This document shows, one piece after another, positions 17,701 to 25,693 of a DNA stretch of 64,000 nucleotides. The position numbers were made by a program, and so were the translations under genes. Origin of the DNA: Bacteroidaceae bacterium (GTDB lineage: Bacteria; Bacteroidota; Bacteroidia; Bacteroidales; Bacteroidaceae); NCBI GenBank assembly GCA_017469525.1, contig JAFUGG010000057.1, positions 1 to 64,000 of the forward strand. The letters are read 5' to 3'. How positions within the stretch are numbered: position 1 is the stretch's first letter; the number at the start of each line of letters is the position of its first letter. Below the pieces are notes generated by a model, which saw nothing but the letters and a program-made list of their open reading frames with translations, was not told where the DNA came from and did not search any database.

Positions 17701-18002
17701 GAGAAGATGATGTGCTGCTCAGTCTTGGGAAGGTGGAACTGCAGGAACGGGTCCTCGTCGGCCGTTATCATGTCGCTGCCGCTCCATGCTGTGTGGTAGA
17801 TGTACTGGTTGGTGCCCACACCGTCGCTCTCGGAACGGATGAGGTTGGCACAGGTGAAGCGCGAGTCATGAGGCGGCGTGGCCGTGATTTGCGATGCGTC
17901 TGTAATCAAGGCATCGCCTTTCTTCCAGACCAGTTCGGCCCGTAGCGTTGTGCTCAGCAACATGGCAATTGAGCATAGCAGGAACATAAGAGAACGTTTC
18001 AT
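14790..18002 (-). CDS. Double carbohydrate esterase with two N-terminal sandwich domains (1070 aa)
   Basis: The protein is exported (signal peptide about 1-22). Two homologous discoidin-like domains (about 25-195 and 200-385; each starts WKK..ALxTDASQITA) may bind glycans. An SGNH/GDSL hydrolase follows (about 390-620): Ser in FIGNSITAG, Asn in MLGTNDSACSG, His in YLHPNVNG, as in acetyl-esterases of pectin or xylan. After a linker comes an alpha/beta hydrolase (about 780-1035) with oxyanion loop IIIPGGGYSYISG, nucleophile GFSAGG (about 885), Asp in WASDDTTVKP and His in GGHGFGFD, like xylan acetyl-esterases. The tail FDLSGRR...GIYIRGGKKVVIR resembles secretion tails. With the GH51 enzymes it suggests processing of acetylated hemicellulose or pectin. 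Confidence 0.88.
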   Translation of the reverse strand: MKRSLMFLLCSIAMLLSTTLRAELVWKKGDALITDASQITATPPHDSRFTCANLIRSESDGVGTNQYIYHTAWSGSDMITADEDPFLQFHLPKTEQHIIFSMIGSAWSSTYDTPTEVVIEAANLPGEWTEVAHLKNMDDDFTAFTPERYTSPHIDLQGEYTDLRFLVKKTYANRHQSAGGLLLSLGRFQIYEAYEDEPDPVEPTWKKDVALLTDASQITANSWQDGFPPSNLLRPESDGVGTGQYIWHTAWNNPAPLPAGTAPYLQVHLNQAETDIIFTMIGSTWSSTFDTPAEVVIQAANLPDETWTEVAHLTDMNADFTSYSPDRYQSPHIALGTAYTDLRFVVKKTVNAALSNRYDSNGNPFVSLGRFQVYRAVEGEPDPIDPKDNINLLFIGNSITAGATLSNAASQAPPIVCRALIEQATGVTTNVYNGGHSGITTFGYLPGRDDFTRIINNAKAFKRTNGGLIYISIMLGTNDSACSGTEGAPVSPDTYGSNIRAIIDELIDAVPDCKILLNYPIWYSPSTYNGAKYLQEGLDRLHSYYPVLDAIVQDYDQVFAGNRGVWEYFENNYALFTRESGNAGYFYLHPNVNGATRLAEIWAKSLLEIIEADGIEVKAPLPEWNIFKPSNNKKYSIKTPRGDIGTLDGKLTSTVKEGTGATKGEFAFITHNGGLYLYSISDHSFMYRDPVSYSSDWSNIVCSNDYLQPIKVNYTGTPDDYPYYLTTGEYVFNSAASTQTGICANTYTPHDTGNQTAITEEGDFDPSEALEILANYVDKQPTVYEQRLSTGATLKVFLATEEKANGKAVIIIPGGGYSYISGSYEGSDWAPFYLDLGFTAALLTYNLPHGNPEIPLADGKAALRYLRDNAEVLRIDPGLIGVMGFSAGGHLASTIATHLTGKELPAFQILYYPVITMDSRYTHAGSRQNLLGDNPSDELVNLYSNELQVTAETPAAYLSWASDDTTVKPTNSTKYRQALRNAGVSVTSKVFTSGGHGFGFDTSFKSHKAMVADMTRWLEGLDDKITGIDATHLSTQLTRHSVFDLSGRRMADTTLNPGIYIRGGKKVVIR

Positions 18003-18054
18003 AAAGCGTAAGGATTAGCGGGTTAATGAGTTGTCGTTGTAGTCTTTTCTGCCT

Positions 18055-18063
18055 GCAAATATA
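18055..18063 (-). promoter_or_regulatory. TATATTTGC -7 element for the double esterase gene
   Basis: On the - strand TATATTTGC (18055-18063) lies about 50 nt upstream of the start at 18002. The rest of the 278-nt gap to 18280 is AT-rich. It holds two AATAAACGTT copies 21 bp apart (18130 and 18151) and AACGACC-type short repeats just before the BlaI start (18243-18279). Confidence 0.65.
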
Positions 18064-18280
18064 CAATTTATTTTGAGTAAAGGCAACACAATATGCCCAA
18101 AAGTTCACTCAGCGCATCGAATTACTATAAATAAACGTTCAATAACTACGAATAAACGTTAAATCTGCCTCAATTACGAAAGTTTTCAATATCTAAACAT
18201 TGCGAGATACGGTGAAACTCTCTTACTTTGCCTTCGGAAACCCCAAACGACCAAACGACTAACCCCCTAAACGACCAAAT

Positions 18281-18670
18281 ATGAAACGCAAGGACAACAC
18301 ACTCACCAAGGTTGAGTTCGAGGTGATGAACATCATTTGGGACATCGACGGAGCGGCTTGTGCGTGGGACGTTCTGGAACGCTACAAAGAGCCCAAGCCT
18401 GCCTATACCACCATCGCGACCTACCTGAAAGTACTCTACGAGAAGGGCTACCTCGACTTCCACAAAGTGGACGGTCAGGGCAAGACGCACCGCTATGTGC
18501 CGCTCGTCACGCGGGCTGAATACACACGCCGCACGATGCAGGAGGTGAAGAAGAACCTCTTCGGCGGCAGCGTGAAGTCGATGCTCAGTTTCTTCGTCCA
18601 AGAGGAAAACCTCTCGCCCGACGAAGTGAAGGAACTCTTAGAGTTAGTGCAGCCCCTCTCCAACCCCTAA
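18281..18670 (+). CDS. BlaI/MecI-family transcriptional repressor (129 aa)
   Basis: The N-terminal winged helix (LTKVEFEVMNIIWDIDGAAC, then PAYTTIATYLKVLYEKGYL) binds an operator as a dimer, and the C-terminal helices dimerise (FVQEENLSPDEVKELLELV). In known systems a BlaR1-type membrane protease cleaves the repressor when its signal arrives. A M56 protease gene follows 139 nt downstream, so the pair is probably a sensing module; whether it answers to beta-lactams or another envelope signal is not visible. The last residues (QPLSNP) and the stop codon are encoded by the left arm of the palindromic element at 18655. Confidence 0.92.
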   Translation: MKRKDNTLTKVEFEVMNIIWDIDGAACAWDVLERYKEPKPAYTTIATYLKVLYEKGYLDFHKVDGQGKTHRYVPLVTRAEYTRRTMQEVKKNLFGGSVKSMLSFFVQEENLSPDEVKELLELVQPLSNP

Positions 18671-18799
18671 CCCCTCCTCCCCCAAAGGGGAGGTGGGGAA
18701 CAAACGCTGCAATAACCATATTTCGAGAAACGTCAAATCAAACTGCCCAAGCCCTGCTTGCAGTTCCCTCCCCTTTGGGGGAGGGTTAGGGAGAGGGGC
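18655..18799. repeat. Palindromic element between BlaI and M56 genes
   Basis: CCCCTCTCC...CCCCTCCTCCCCC-AAA-GGGGAGG on the left pairs with CCTCCCCTTTGGGGGAGG...GGGAGAGGGG on the right, about 60 nt apart. Each arm is itself a small hairpin. The left arm overlaps the last codons of the BlaI gene. It is the intergenic form of the elements found inside genes at 40519, 48987, 51754, 53041 and 54834. Confidence 0.8.
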
Positions 18800-18809
18800 G
18801 TTAAATGCT

Positions 18810-20633
18810 ATGATGTCTGCATTACTTTTATATTCCATCAAGTCCGCTCTGGTGCTGACGATGCTCTATGTGCCCTACGTCCTCATGCTGCGGCGCGAGA
18901 ACTTCTTCCGTTTCAACCGCCTGGTGCTGCTGGGCATCCTGTTGCTCTCGCTGGTGCTGCCGCTCTGCAATATCTCCGCTCTGTCGCTCGACCGCCAGCC
19001 CGTCGTGCAGGCAGCGCAGCTGCAGATGCTCGAGATGGGTATTCCTGTCCACGTCTTGCCCGAGGTCGAGATCAGTGCCTCCCCTTTAAAGGGAGGTTTG
19101 GAGGGGTCTTTTTCCCTCTTTCACCTTCTTACCTTTATATATATAATAGGTATGGCAGGGCTGCTCATGCTGCGGTTCTGGCAGATGAGTCGCCTGCAGC
19201 TTGGCCTGAAGAAGGGCGTCCTTTGGCACAACGACGAAGGGGGCGTCCGCATCTACTGCCATGCTGAGGACGTGGCGCCATTCAGTTGGATGCGGAACAT
19301 CGTCATCAACGAGAAGGATTACGACGAAGCAGGTCGCGAGATTGTCTTGCACGAGATAGGTCACATCCAGGGCCGTCACTCGTGGGACGTCGTGCTGCTC
19401 ACCCTCGTGCAGATGGTGCAATGGTGGAATCCGATGTGCTATATGCTGGGCATCAGCCTGCGGGACGTCCACGAATACGAGGCCGACAGCTACGTCCTCC
19501 GGCAGGGCGTCTCGGCACAAGGCTATCAGCTATTGCTCATAAGAAAAGCCGTTGGCTCAGGTTCCTACGCTTTCGCCAACAGCTTTAACCATAGTTTAAC
19601 TAAAAAACGTATCACTATGATGAAGAAATCAAAGTCGAATCCGTGGATGAGGAGCAAGGCGCTCTACGTCATCCCAGTGGCTGCGTTGGCTCTCTCGGCC
19701 TTCGCTACGCCTAAAATTGTCGCTCCCATCGAGGAGGCAGTCACTAATCTTGAGGGCAAAGGTACGGAGAATTCCGTGAATTTGCAAGTTCCTGACGAGA
19801 AAAAGAAGCCTGTTGCTCAAAAAGACATGACACAGAGTTCCACAGAGAATGTCATTCTGGAGGAGGTGAAGCAGCAGGACACGGAAGGACGTCCCCTGTT
19901 TGTCCTCGACGGCAAAATCATCGAAGTTTCCAAAGATGTCAACTTTGGAACAATGAACAGTGAAGAGCAATTCTCATCTCTGCTGAATATTAATGTGGAG
20001 GACATCGAAAGCATTACCGTGCTGAAGAATGATGCCGCCACCAAAGTATGGGGCGACAAGGGTGCCAACGGCGTCATCGTAATTACGACCAAGAGCAAAG
20101 ATGACGTCAAGGAGCTCGTCAAGAAATTGCCTGGAGCAGAGATGGACGACGACGGCAATATCACAGTGGGCGGCAAGAGCGTCGCCAAGATAATGCTCGA
20201 GGATAAGACAATCTTCAACAATAACGACACCATCTATAATGTGGTGAAGGAAAGGGCAAAGTTCCCTGGAGGCGATGAAGAGTGCTTCAAGTTCCTTTCC
20301 GAGAACGTCCGCTACCCCAAACTCTGTCACGAGTTCGGCGTGCAAGGACGTGTTATAGTTCGGTTCGTTGTTGAGAAAGATGGTAGCATCACACATGTTG
20401 AGAAGGTTCGTGGAGTGGGAAAGACACTCTCGGAGGTGGAAGTAACGTCCTATAAGCAGGAACATCCCGACAGCCCGGAGCAACTCAAGGCAGGGCAAGA
20501 CCTAGGCAACCTGCTATTCGAAGAAGCCAAGCGCGTGATGGAGCTGATGCCGAAATGGGAACCTGCAAAGGACAAAGACGGCAACGCTGTCCGTAGCTTC
20601 TTCAACCTGCCCTTCATGTTCCGCCTGCAGTAA
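18810..20633 (+). CDS. M56/BlaR1-type membrane metallopeptidase with TonB-like C-terminus (607 aa)
   Basis: Four N-terminal membrane segments surround a cytosolic zinc-protease domain with HEIGH (about residue 180), the HEXXH motif of the M56 family, and the downstream EYEADSYVL that supplies the third ligand. After a further membrane segment near residue 290 comes a periplasmic region. It contains a receptor-plug-like stretch (ESITVLKNDAATKVWG, then GANGVIVITTK) and a TonB C-terminal-like domain (LCHEFGVQGRVIVRFVVEKD). These probably act as signalling or protein-binding modules. The start is at 18810/18813, after the palindromic element; an upstream in-frame ATG would translate the repeat. 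A half copy of the element also lies inside the gene near 19080-19110 (SPLKGGLEG). Confidence 0.88.
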   Translation: MMSALLLYSIKSALVLTMLYVPYVLMLRRENFFRFNRLVLLGILLLSLVLPLCNISALSLDRQPVVQAAQLQMLEMGIPVHVLPEVEISASPLKGGLEGSFSLFHLLTFIYIIGMAGLLMLRFWQMSRLQLGLKKGVLWHNDEGGVRIYCHAEDVAPFSWMRNIVINEKDYDEAGREIVLHEIGHIQGRHSWDVVLLTLVQMVQWWNPMCYMLGISLRDVHEYEADSYVLRQGVSAQGYQLLLIRKAVGSGSYAFANSFNHSLTKKRITMMKKSKSNPWMRSKALYVIPVAALALSAFATPKIVAPIEEAVTNLEGKGTENSVNLQVPDEKKKPVAQKDMTQSSTENVILEEVKQQDTEGRPLFVLDGKIIEVSKDVNFGTMNSEEQFSSLLNINVEDIESITVLKNDAATKVWGDKGANGVIVITTKSKDDVKELVKKLPGAEMDDDGNITVGGKSVAKIMLEDKTIFNNNDTIYNVVKERAKFPGGDEECFKFLSENVRYPKLCHEFGVQGRVIVRFVVEKDGSITHVEKVRGVGKTLSEVEVTSYKQEHPDSPEQLKAGQDLGNLLFEEAKRVMELMPKWEPAKDKDGNAVRSFFNLPFMFRLQ

Positions 20634-20673
20634 TATTTGGTTTTAGAAGTTAATAAATCGACGCGTCATATTG

Positions 20674-20704
20674 CTCCTTCGTCGTGAGACGAGGGAGTTT
20701 TTGT
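20674..20704 (+). terminator. Terminator after the M56 gene
   Basis: CTCCTTCGTC (20674-20683) pairs with GACGAGGGAG (20688-20697) around a GTGA loop and is followed by TTTTTG. Confidence 0.75.
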
Positions 20705-20744
20705 TGTTTCCTATTCCTTAATTAATACTAAAAATTCGGTATTA

Positions 20745-20779
20745 TTTGCGATGGATTGGGCTTTTTTTGCTATATTTGC
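20745..20779 (+). promoter_or_regulatory. Promoter of the ftsY-rimO-HU operon
   Basis: TTTG (20745-20748), a 22-nt spacer (slightly long) and TATATTTGC (20771-20779) precede the ftsY ATG at 20807 by 27 nt. Confidence 0.7.
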
Positions 20780-20806
20780 ACGCGAAATAACTAAGCAAAG
20801 AAAGAT

Positions 20807-21760
20807 ATGGGATTCTTTAATTTCTTTACCAAAGAGAAGAAGGAAACGCTCGACCAGGGGCTCGAGAAGACAAAGGAGAGTTTCTTCGGCAAACTGACGA
20901 GAGCCGTTGCAGGCAAGTCGAAGGTGGACGATGAGGTGCTCGATAACCTGGAAGAGGTGCTCGTGACCAGTGACGTGGGCGTAGATACGACTCTCAACAT
21001 CATCAAACGTATTGAGGCTCGCGTGGAGCGGGACAAGTACGTCACGACCGACGAACTGAATGGCATTCTACGCGATGAAATCGCTCAATTGCTCACGGAA
21101 AACAATACGGACGACACCGAGGGCTTTCAGATTCCTGCCGATAAGCGACCTTACGTTGTCCTTGTTGTAGGCGTGAATGGTGTGGGCAAGACCACAACTA
21201 TAGGCAAGCTCGCCTATCAGTTCAAGGAAGCAGGCTTGAAGGTCGTGCTTGGAGCTGCCGACACATTCCGTGCCGCCGCCGTGGAGCAGATAAGCATCTG
21301 GGGCGAAAGGGTAGGAGTGCCTGTTGTGAAGCAGAAAATGGGCAGCGACCCTGCCAGTGTGGCCTACGACACTCTCAACAGCGCAATCGCCAACGGTGCA
21401 GACGTCGTCCTCATCGATACCGCAGGCCGTCTGCACAACAAGAAAGGCCTGATGGACGAGCTCTCGAAGATTAAGCGTGTGATGCAGAAGCTCATGCCTG
21501 ACGCACCCCACGACGTGATGCTCGTACTGGACGGCAGCACAGGCCAGAATGCCTTTGAGCAAGCCAAGCAGTTCACCTCCGCAACCGAGGTGACGAGCAT
21601 GGCTATTACGAAGCTCGACGGAAGTGCAAAGGGCGGCGTGGTCATCGGCATCAGCGACCAGTTCAAGATACCTGTCCGCTATATCGGTTTAGGTGAACGT
21701 GCAGAAGACCTCCAGCCATTTAATCGCAGAGAGTTTGTCGACTCGCTCTTCAAGAAATGA
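20807..21760 (+). CDS. ftsY: Signal recognition particle receptor FtsY (317 aa)
   Basis: FtsY is the membrane-associated GTPase that receives ribosomes carrying SRP (Ffh plus 4.5S RNA) and delivers them to the Sec translocon. The NG domain is complete: G1 GVNGVGKTTTIGKLA (about residues 121-135), DTFRAAAVEQ, G3 DTAGRLHNKKGLM, GSTGQNA, and the G4 TKLDGSAKGG. The acidic A domain of the E. coli protein is reduced to about 20 charged residues (FFTKEKKETLDQGLEKTKES), as usual in Bacteroidota. The stop overlaps the rimO start by 4 nt (ATGA), so the two are translationally coupled. Confidence 0.97.
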   Translation: MGFFNFFTKEKKETLDQGLEKTKESFFGKLTRAVAGKSKVDDEVLDNLEEVLVTSDVGVDTTLNIIKRIEARVERDKYVTTDELNGILRDEIAQLLTENNTDDTEGFQIPADKRPYVVLVVGVNGVGKTTTIGKLAYQFKEAGLKVVLGAADTFRAAAVEQISIWGERVGVPVVKQKMGSDPASVAYDTLNSAIANGADVVLIDTAGRLHNKKGLMDELSKIKRVMQKLMPDAPHDVMLVLDGSTGQNAFEQAKQFTSATEVTSMAITKLDGSAKGGVVIGISDQFKIPVRYIGLGERAEDLQPFNRREFVDSLFKK

Positions 21761-23070
21761 AGTCTCGCACGATAGACATAATTACCCTCGGTTGCAGCAA
21801 GAACCTTGTTGACAGTGAGAAGCTCATCCGTCAGTTGGAACTGAACGGCTTCGATGTGACGCACGATGCAGAGGAGCCGCAGGGGGAGATAGCAATCGTA
21901 AATACATGCGGTTTCATCGGTGATGCCAAGGAAGAAAGCATCAATATGATTCTTGAGCTTGCTCAGCGAAAACAGGAGGGCAAGCTTCGGCGGCTCATCG
22001 TCATGGGTTGCCTTTCGCAGCGCTACTTCGAAGAACTGCAGCAGGAACTGCCCGAGGTGGACCGCTTCTATGGGAAGTTTGACTGGGAGCAAATTATCAC
22101 GGACCTGAAGGGGAACTATTATAAGGAAGCAGCAAGTGAGCGACGGCTGACGACCCCCTCGCATTATGCCTACCTGAAGATAAGCGAGGGCTGCAACAGG
22201 CATTGTGCCTATTGTGCCATTCCTATCATTACGGGCAAGCAAAAGTCCCATTCCATCGAAGAAATCGTGGCTGAGGTGGAGACGCTGGTGGCTGAAGGAG
22301 TCAAGGAATTTCAAGTCATTGCCCAAGAGTTGACAGGTTATGGAACTGACCTCTATGGCAAGCAGATGATAGCGGAACTCATCGACCGCATCGCTGGTGT
22401 GCATGGAGTGGAATGGATAAGACTTCACTACGGCTATCCCGCACATTTCCCCTGGGAACTCTTGCAGGTGATGAAGCGTCACGATAACGTCTGCAGGTAC
22501 CTCGACATTGCCTTGCAACACATCTCCGACCGTCAGCTTTCTGCCATGCGCAGGCATATCACAAAACAAGAAACCTACGATTTCATCGAGAGAATCAGGA
22601 AGGAAGTGCCCGGCATACATCTTCGCACGACGCTCATGGTTGGCTTCCCTGGCGAAACCGACGAGGACTTCCAAGAACTCATCGACTTCGTGAAGTGGGC
22701 CAAATTCGAACGCATGGGAGCCTTTGCCTATAGTGAAGAGGAAGGAACATACGCTGCAAAGCATTATAAGGACGATGTTCCCGAAGAAGTGAAGCAGGTG
22801 CGACTCAGTAAGCTCATGCGCATTCAGCAGCAGATAAGTGCCGACGTGCAAGAGAGCAAGGTAGGGCGGGAGATAAAGGTTATTATAGACCGTGAGGAGG
22901 GCGATTACTTCATAGGCCGCACAGAGTTCGACTCGCCGGAAGTTGACCCAGAGGTGCTCATCAGAAGAAGTCCAACTGTCAATCTCCATCCAGGTCAGTT
23001 CGTCAATGTCAAGATAGAAAGTGCCGATGAATTCGACCTTTTTGGACAAATTACAGATTCATTAAATTAA
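21757..23070 (+). CDS. rimO: Ribosomal protein S12 methylthiotransferase RimO (437 aa)
   Basis: RimO adds a methylthio group to the conserved aspartate of ribosomal protein S12, using two Fe-S clusters and S-adenosylmethionine. The N-terminal domain has the cluster cysteines (LGCSKN, NTCGF, MGCLSQR). The radical-SAM motif CNRHCAYC lies near residue 145, and a TRAM RNA-binding domain closes the protein (about 370-437, IKVIIDREEGDYFIGRTEFD). MTLGCSKN-type starts with this length separate RimO from the tRNA enzyme MiaB. It overlaps ftsY by 4 nt and is followed by an HU gene after 11 nt. Confidence 0.96.
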   Translation: MKSRTIDIITLGCSKNLVDSEKLIRQLELNGFDVTHDAEEPQGEIAIVNTCGFIGDAKEESINMILELAQRKQEGKLRRLIVMGCLSQRYFEELQQELPEVDRFYGKFDWEQIITDLKGNYYKEAASERRLTTPSHYAYLKISEGCNRHCAYCAIPIITGKQKSHSIEEIVAEVETLVAEGVKEFQVIAQELTGYGTDLYGKQMIAELIDRIAGVHGVEWIRLHYGYPAHFPWELLQVMKRHDNVCRYLDIALQHISDRQLSAMRRHITKQETYDFIERIRKEVPGIHLRTTLMVGFPGETDEDFQELIDFVKWAKFERMGAFAYSEEEGTYAAKHYKDDVPEEVKQVRLSKLMRIQQQISADVQESKVGREIKVIIDREEGDYFIGRTEFDSPEVDPEVLIRRSPTVNLHPGQFVNVKIESADEFDLFGQITDSLN

Positions 23071-23081
23071 GACATTATATT

Positions 23082-23354
23082 ATGAACAACAAGGAATTCG
23101 TTGCCGACATGGCACAACGTACCGATTTAAGCGTCAAGGAGGCATCGTCGATGGTAAGTGCCGCTGTCTCGGCCATCATTAGTGAATTGATGGAGGAGAA
23201 CACGATTATCGTTTCTGGCTTTGGCGCCCTGGAGGTGAAGAAGAAGCTGGAGCGCGTCCTCGTTAACCCCACTACCAAGCAGCGCATGCTCATACCGCCA
23301 AAGATGGTGGTGAGCTTCAAACCCTATACATCGTTGAAATCAAAAGTGAAGTAA
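23082..23354 (+). CDS. HU family DNA-binding protein (90 aa)
   Basis: This is a full-length HU/IHF-type nucleoid protein: an N-terminal helical dimerisation part (MNNKEFVADMAQRTDLSVKE), the GFGALEVKKK strand turn, and the arm RVLVNPTTKQRMLIPPKMVV followed by FKPYTSLKSKVK. It would bend DNA as a dimer. The next gene, 4 nt downstream, is a second HU-type protein with a membrane segment, so the two may form heterodimers. Confidence 0.93.
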   Translation: MNNKEFVADMAQRTDLSVKEASSMVSAAVSAIISELMEENTIIVSGFGALEVKKKLERVLVNPTTKQRMLIPPKMVVSFKPYTSLKSKVK

Positions 23355-23358
23355 GACT

Positions 23359-24279
23359 ATGGCTAAGATAAATCTCCAGCAACTTGCCAAGACGATGGCA
23401 CAGAAGAAGGGCATTTCGCAAAGAAGTGCCGAAGCGTTCCTCCGTGAATTCTTCGATGGAATCGTACAAAACGTTTCGACAGAAAAACTTGTCAAAGTGA
23501 AGGGGCTGGGCACTTTCAAGCTTATTGAGGTGCAGGACCGCGAGAGTGTAAACATTAAGTCGGGCGAAAGAATTATCATTCGCGGACACTCGAAAATCTC
23601 CTTCACTCCTGAGACTTCGCTCAGGGATTTGGTGAACAAGCCTTTTGCTGACTTCCAGAGTGTTGTCATTAATGAAGGGACGAGCATCGAGGACATGGAA
23701 CGGCTACCCGAGGATGCTAAGGATGTAGAAGAAGAGATGTCTGACATAATAGAAGAGGCAGCAGAGCAAACCGCCCCAGAAGTTCCCACTGCTTTGATGT
23801 CCGAAGTAAAGTCTGAGCCCGAACCCGAGGCAAAGTCTGAACCTGAACCAGAAGTAGAGTCAGACCCCAAGCCTGCTCCTGCTCCGTCGGAAGAGAAGAA
23901 AGGTAGCCGCCTTTGGGTTTGGATGTTGGCTCTCGTGTTGCTCTTGGTGCTTGCATTATTGGCGTACAAGATGTTCTCCGGTTCTGCCAAGAAGGGAGAT
24001 GTTGCCAGCCCTGCCCAGCCACAAGTTGAGACTCCGGTGGAAGAGGCTCCTGCCTTGGAGCCTGAATTCGCTCAAGTGCCTGGCGGTGAGTACAAGATTG
24101 TGGGAACGAGGAAGGTGTACGTCATGCAACCAGGCGATTATCTTGCCAAGATAGCCAGGGAGGAGTATGGCGACAAGGAGTATGCCAAGTACATTATCGT
24201 CCACAATGCCTTCGCCGATCCAGACAGCATTGCCGTCAATATGGAAATCAAACTGCCAGAGCTCGAGAAAATAGAGTGA
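23359..24279 (+). CDS. HU-domain protein with membrane segment and LysM domain (306 aa)
   Basis: Residues about 1-92 form an HU fold (LQQLAKTMAQKKGISQRSAE, then VKGLGTFKLIEVQDRESVN). An acidic, Glu/Pro-rich linker follows (about 110-180; repeated SEPEPE), then one transmembrane helix (about 186-206, LWVWMLALVLLLVLALLAYK), a second linker, and a LysM-like module at about 253-306 (YVMQPGDYLAKIAREEYGDK). The predicted topology puts the DNA-binding end in the cytosol and the peptidoglycan-binding end in the periplasm, which would tie the nucleoid to the cell wall. That role is inference. It ends the ftsY operon; a terminator follows at 24322. Confidence 0.88.
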   Translation: MAKINLQQLAKTMAQKKGISQRSAEAFLREFFDGIVQNVSTEKLVKVKGLGTFKLIEVQDRESVNIKSGERIIIRGHSKISFTPETSLRDLVNKPFADFQSVVINEGTSIEDMERLPEDAKDVEEEMSDIIEEAAEQTAPEVPTALMSEVKSEPEPEAKSEPEPEVESDPKPAPAPSEEKKGSRLWVWMLALVLLLVLALLAYKMFSGSAKKGDVASPAQPQVETPVEEAPALEPEFAQVPGGEYKIVGTRKVYVMQPGDYLAKIAREEYGDKEYAKYIIVHNAFADPDSIAVNMEIKLPELEKIE

Positions 24280-24321
24280 GGCTTGACCATTTCTTGGTCT
24301 CATAAATATAAAAAGAAAGAA

Positions 24322-24348
24322 AAGGAGCCGCAAAAGCTCCTTTTTTTG
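24322..24348 (+). terminator. Terminator of the ftsY-rimO-HU operon
   Basis: AGGAGC pairs with GCTCCT around CGCAAAA and is followed by a run of T residues to about 24347. Confidence 0.85.
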
Positions 24349-24460
24349 TGGCACGATATAGTGATTCGGAAGGTTGTGAGAATTGTCAATTTAACCAGCT
24401 TGTATTTTCAGATTTAATTGTGTCTCGTGAATCCTTTTCGAATGCCTCCAAAGGGTTTGG

Positions 24461-24544
24461 CAAACTCGACGTGTCGCGTTCACCAATTCGACGTGTCGCT
24501 TTCGCCAACTCGACGTGTCGCTTTCACCAACTCGACGTGAGTAG
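24461..24544. repeat. Four-unit 22-bp tandem array
   Basis: Units begin at 24461, 24483, 24505 and 24527 and share the core CAACTCGACGTGTCGC with few changes; the last is cut short. The centre CGACGTGTCG is close to palindromic. The core is related to the units at 48187-48230 (CAACTTAACGTAGGGC). The rest of the gap 24349-24697 is AT-rich and holds only the moxR promoter. Confidence 0.88.
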
Positions 24545-24638
24545 TTTACTGCTTCCCTCGTCTCGACAGCTTTATATGTTGTTTTGATGGTTTTTTAACA
24601 AAGTTAAACATTGCTATAACTTTATTTATCATTTCACA

Positions 24639-24671
24639 TTTGGCAGATAGGAGAGAAAGCAGTAATTTTGT
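24639..24671 (+). promoter_or_regulatory. Promoter of the moxR/bat operon
   Basis: TTTG (24639-24642), 20 nt, then TAATTTTGT (24663-24671), 26 nt before the moxR ATG. Confidence 0.75.
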
Positions 24672-24697
24672 GCCCGAATAATTAAAAACATTATAAT

Positions 24698-25692
<995 letters not shown>

Positions 25693-25693
<1 letters not shown>

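Noticed and set aside
12290..18002. Complete polysaccharide utilisation locus
   Set aside because: GH51 and esterase genes are present, but no SusC/SusD pair, hybrid sensor or transporter is in the window.
18130..18160. Another 22-bp array
   Set aside because: AATAAACGTT occurs twice but 21 bp apart, with only two copies and no dyad symmetry, so it was not counted.
24348..24587. 79-codon ORF between the ftsY and moxR operons
   Set aside because: Most of it is the 22-bp array read in frame (repeating SxxRRVAFANSTC-like peptides); it has no promoter in the right place.
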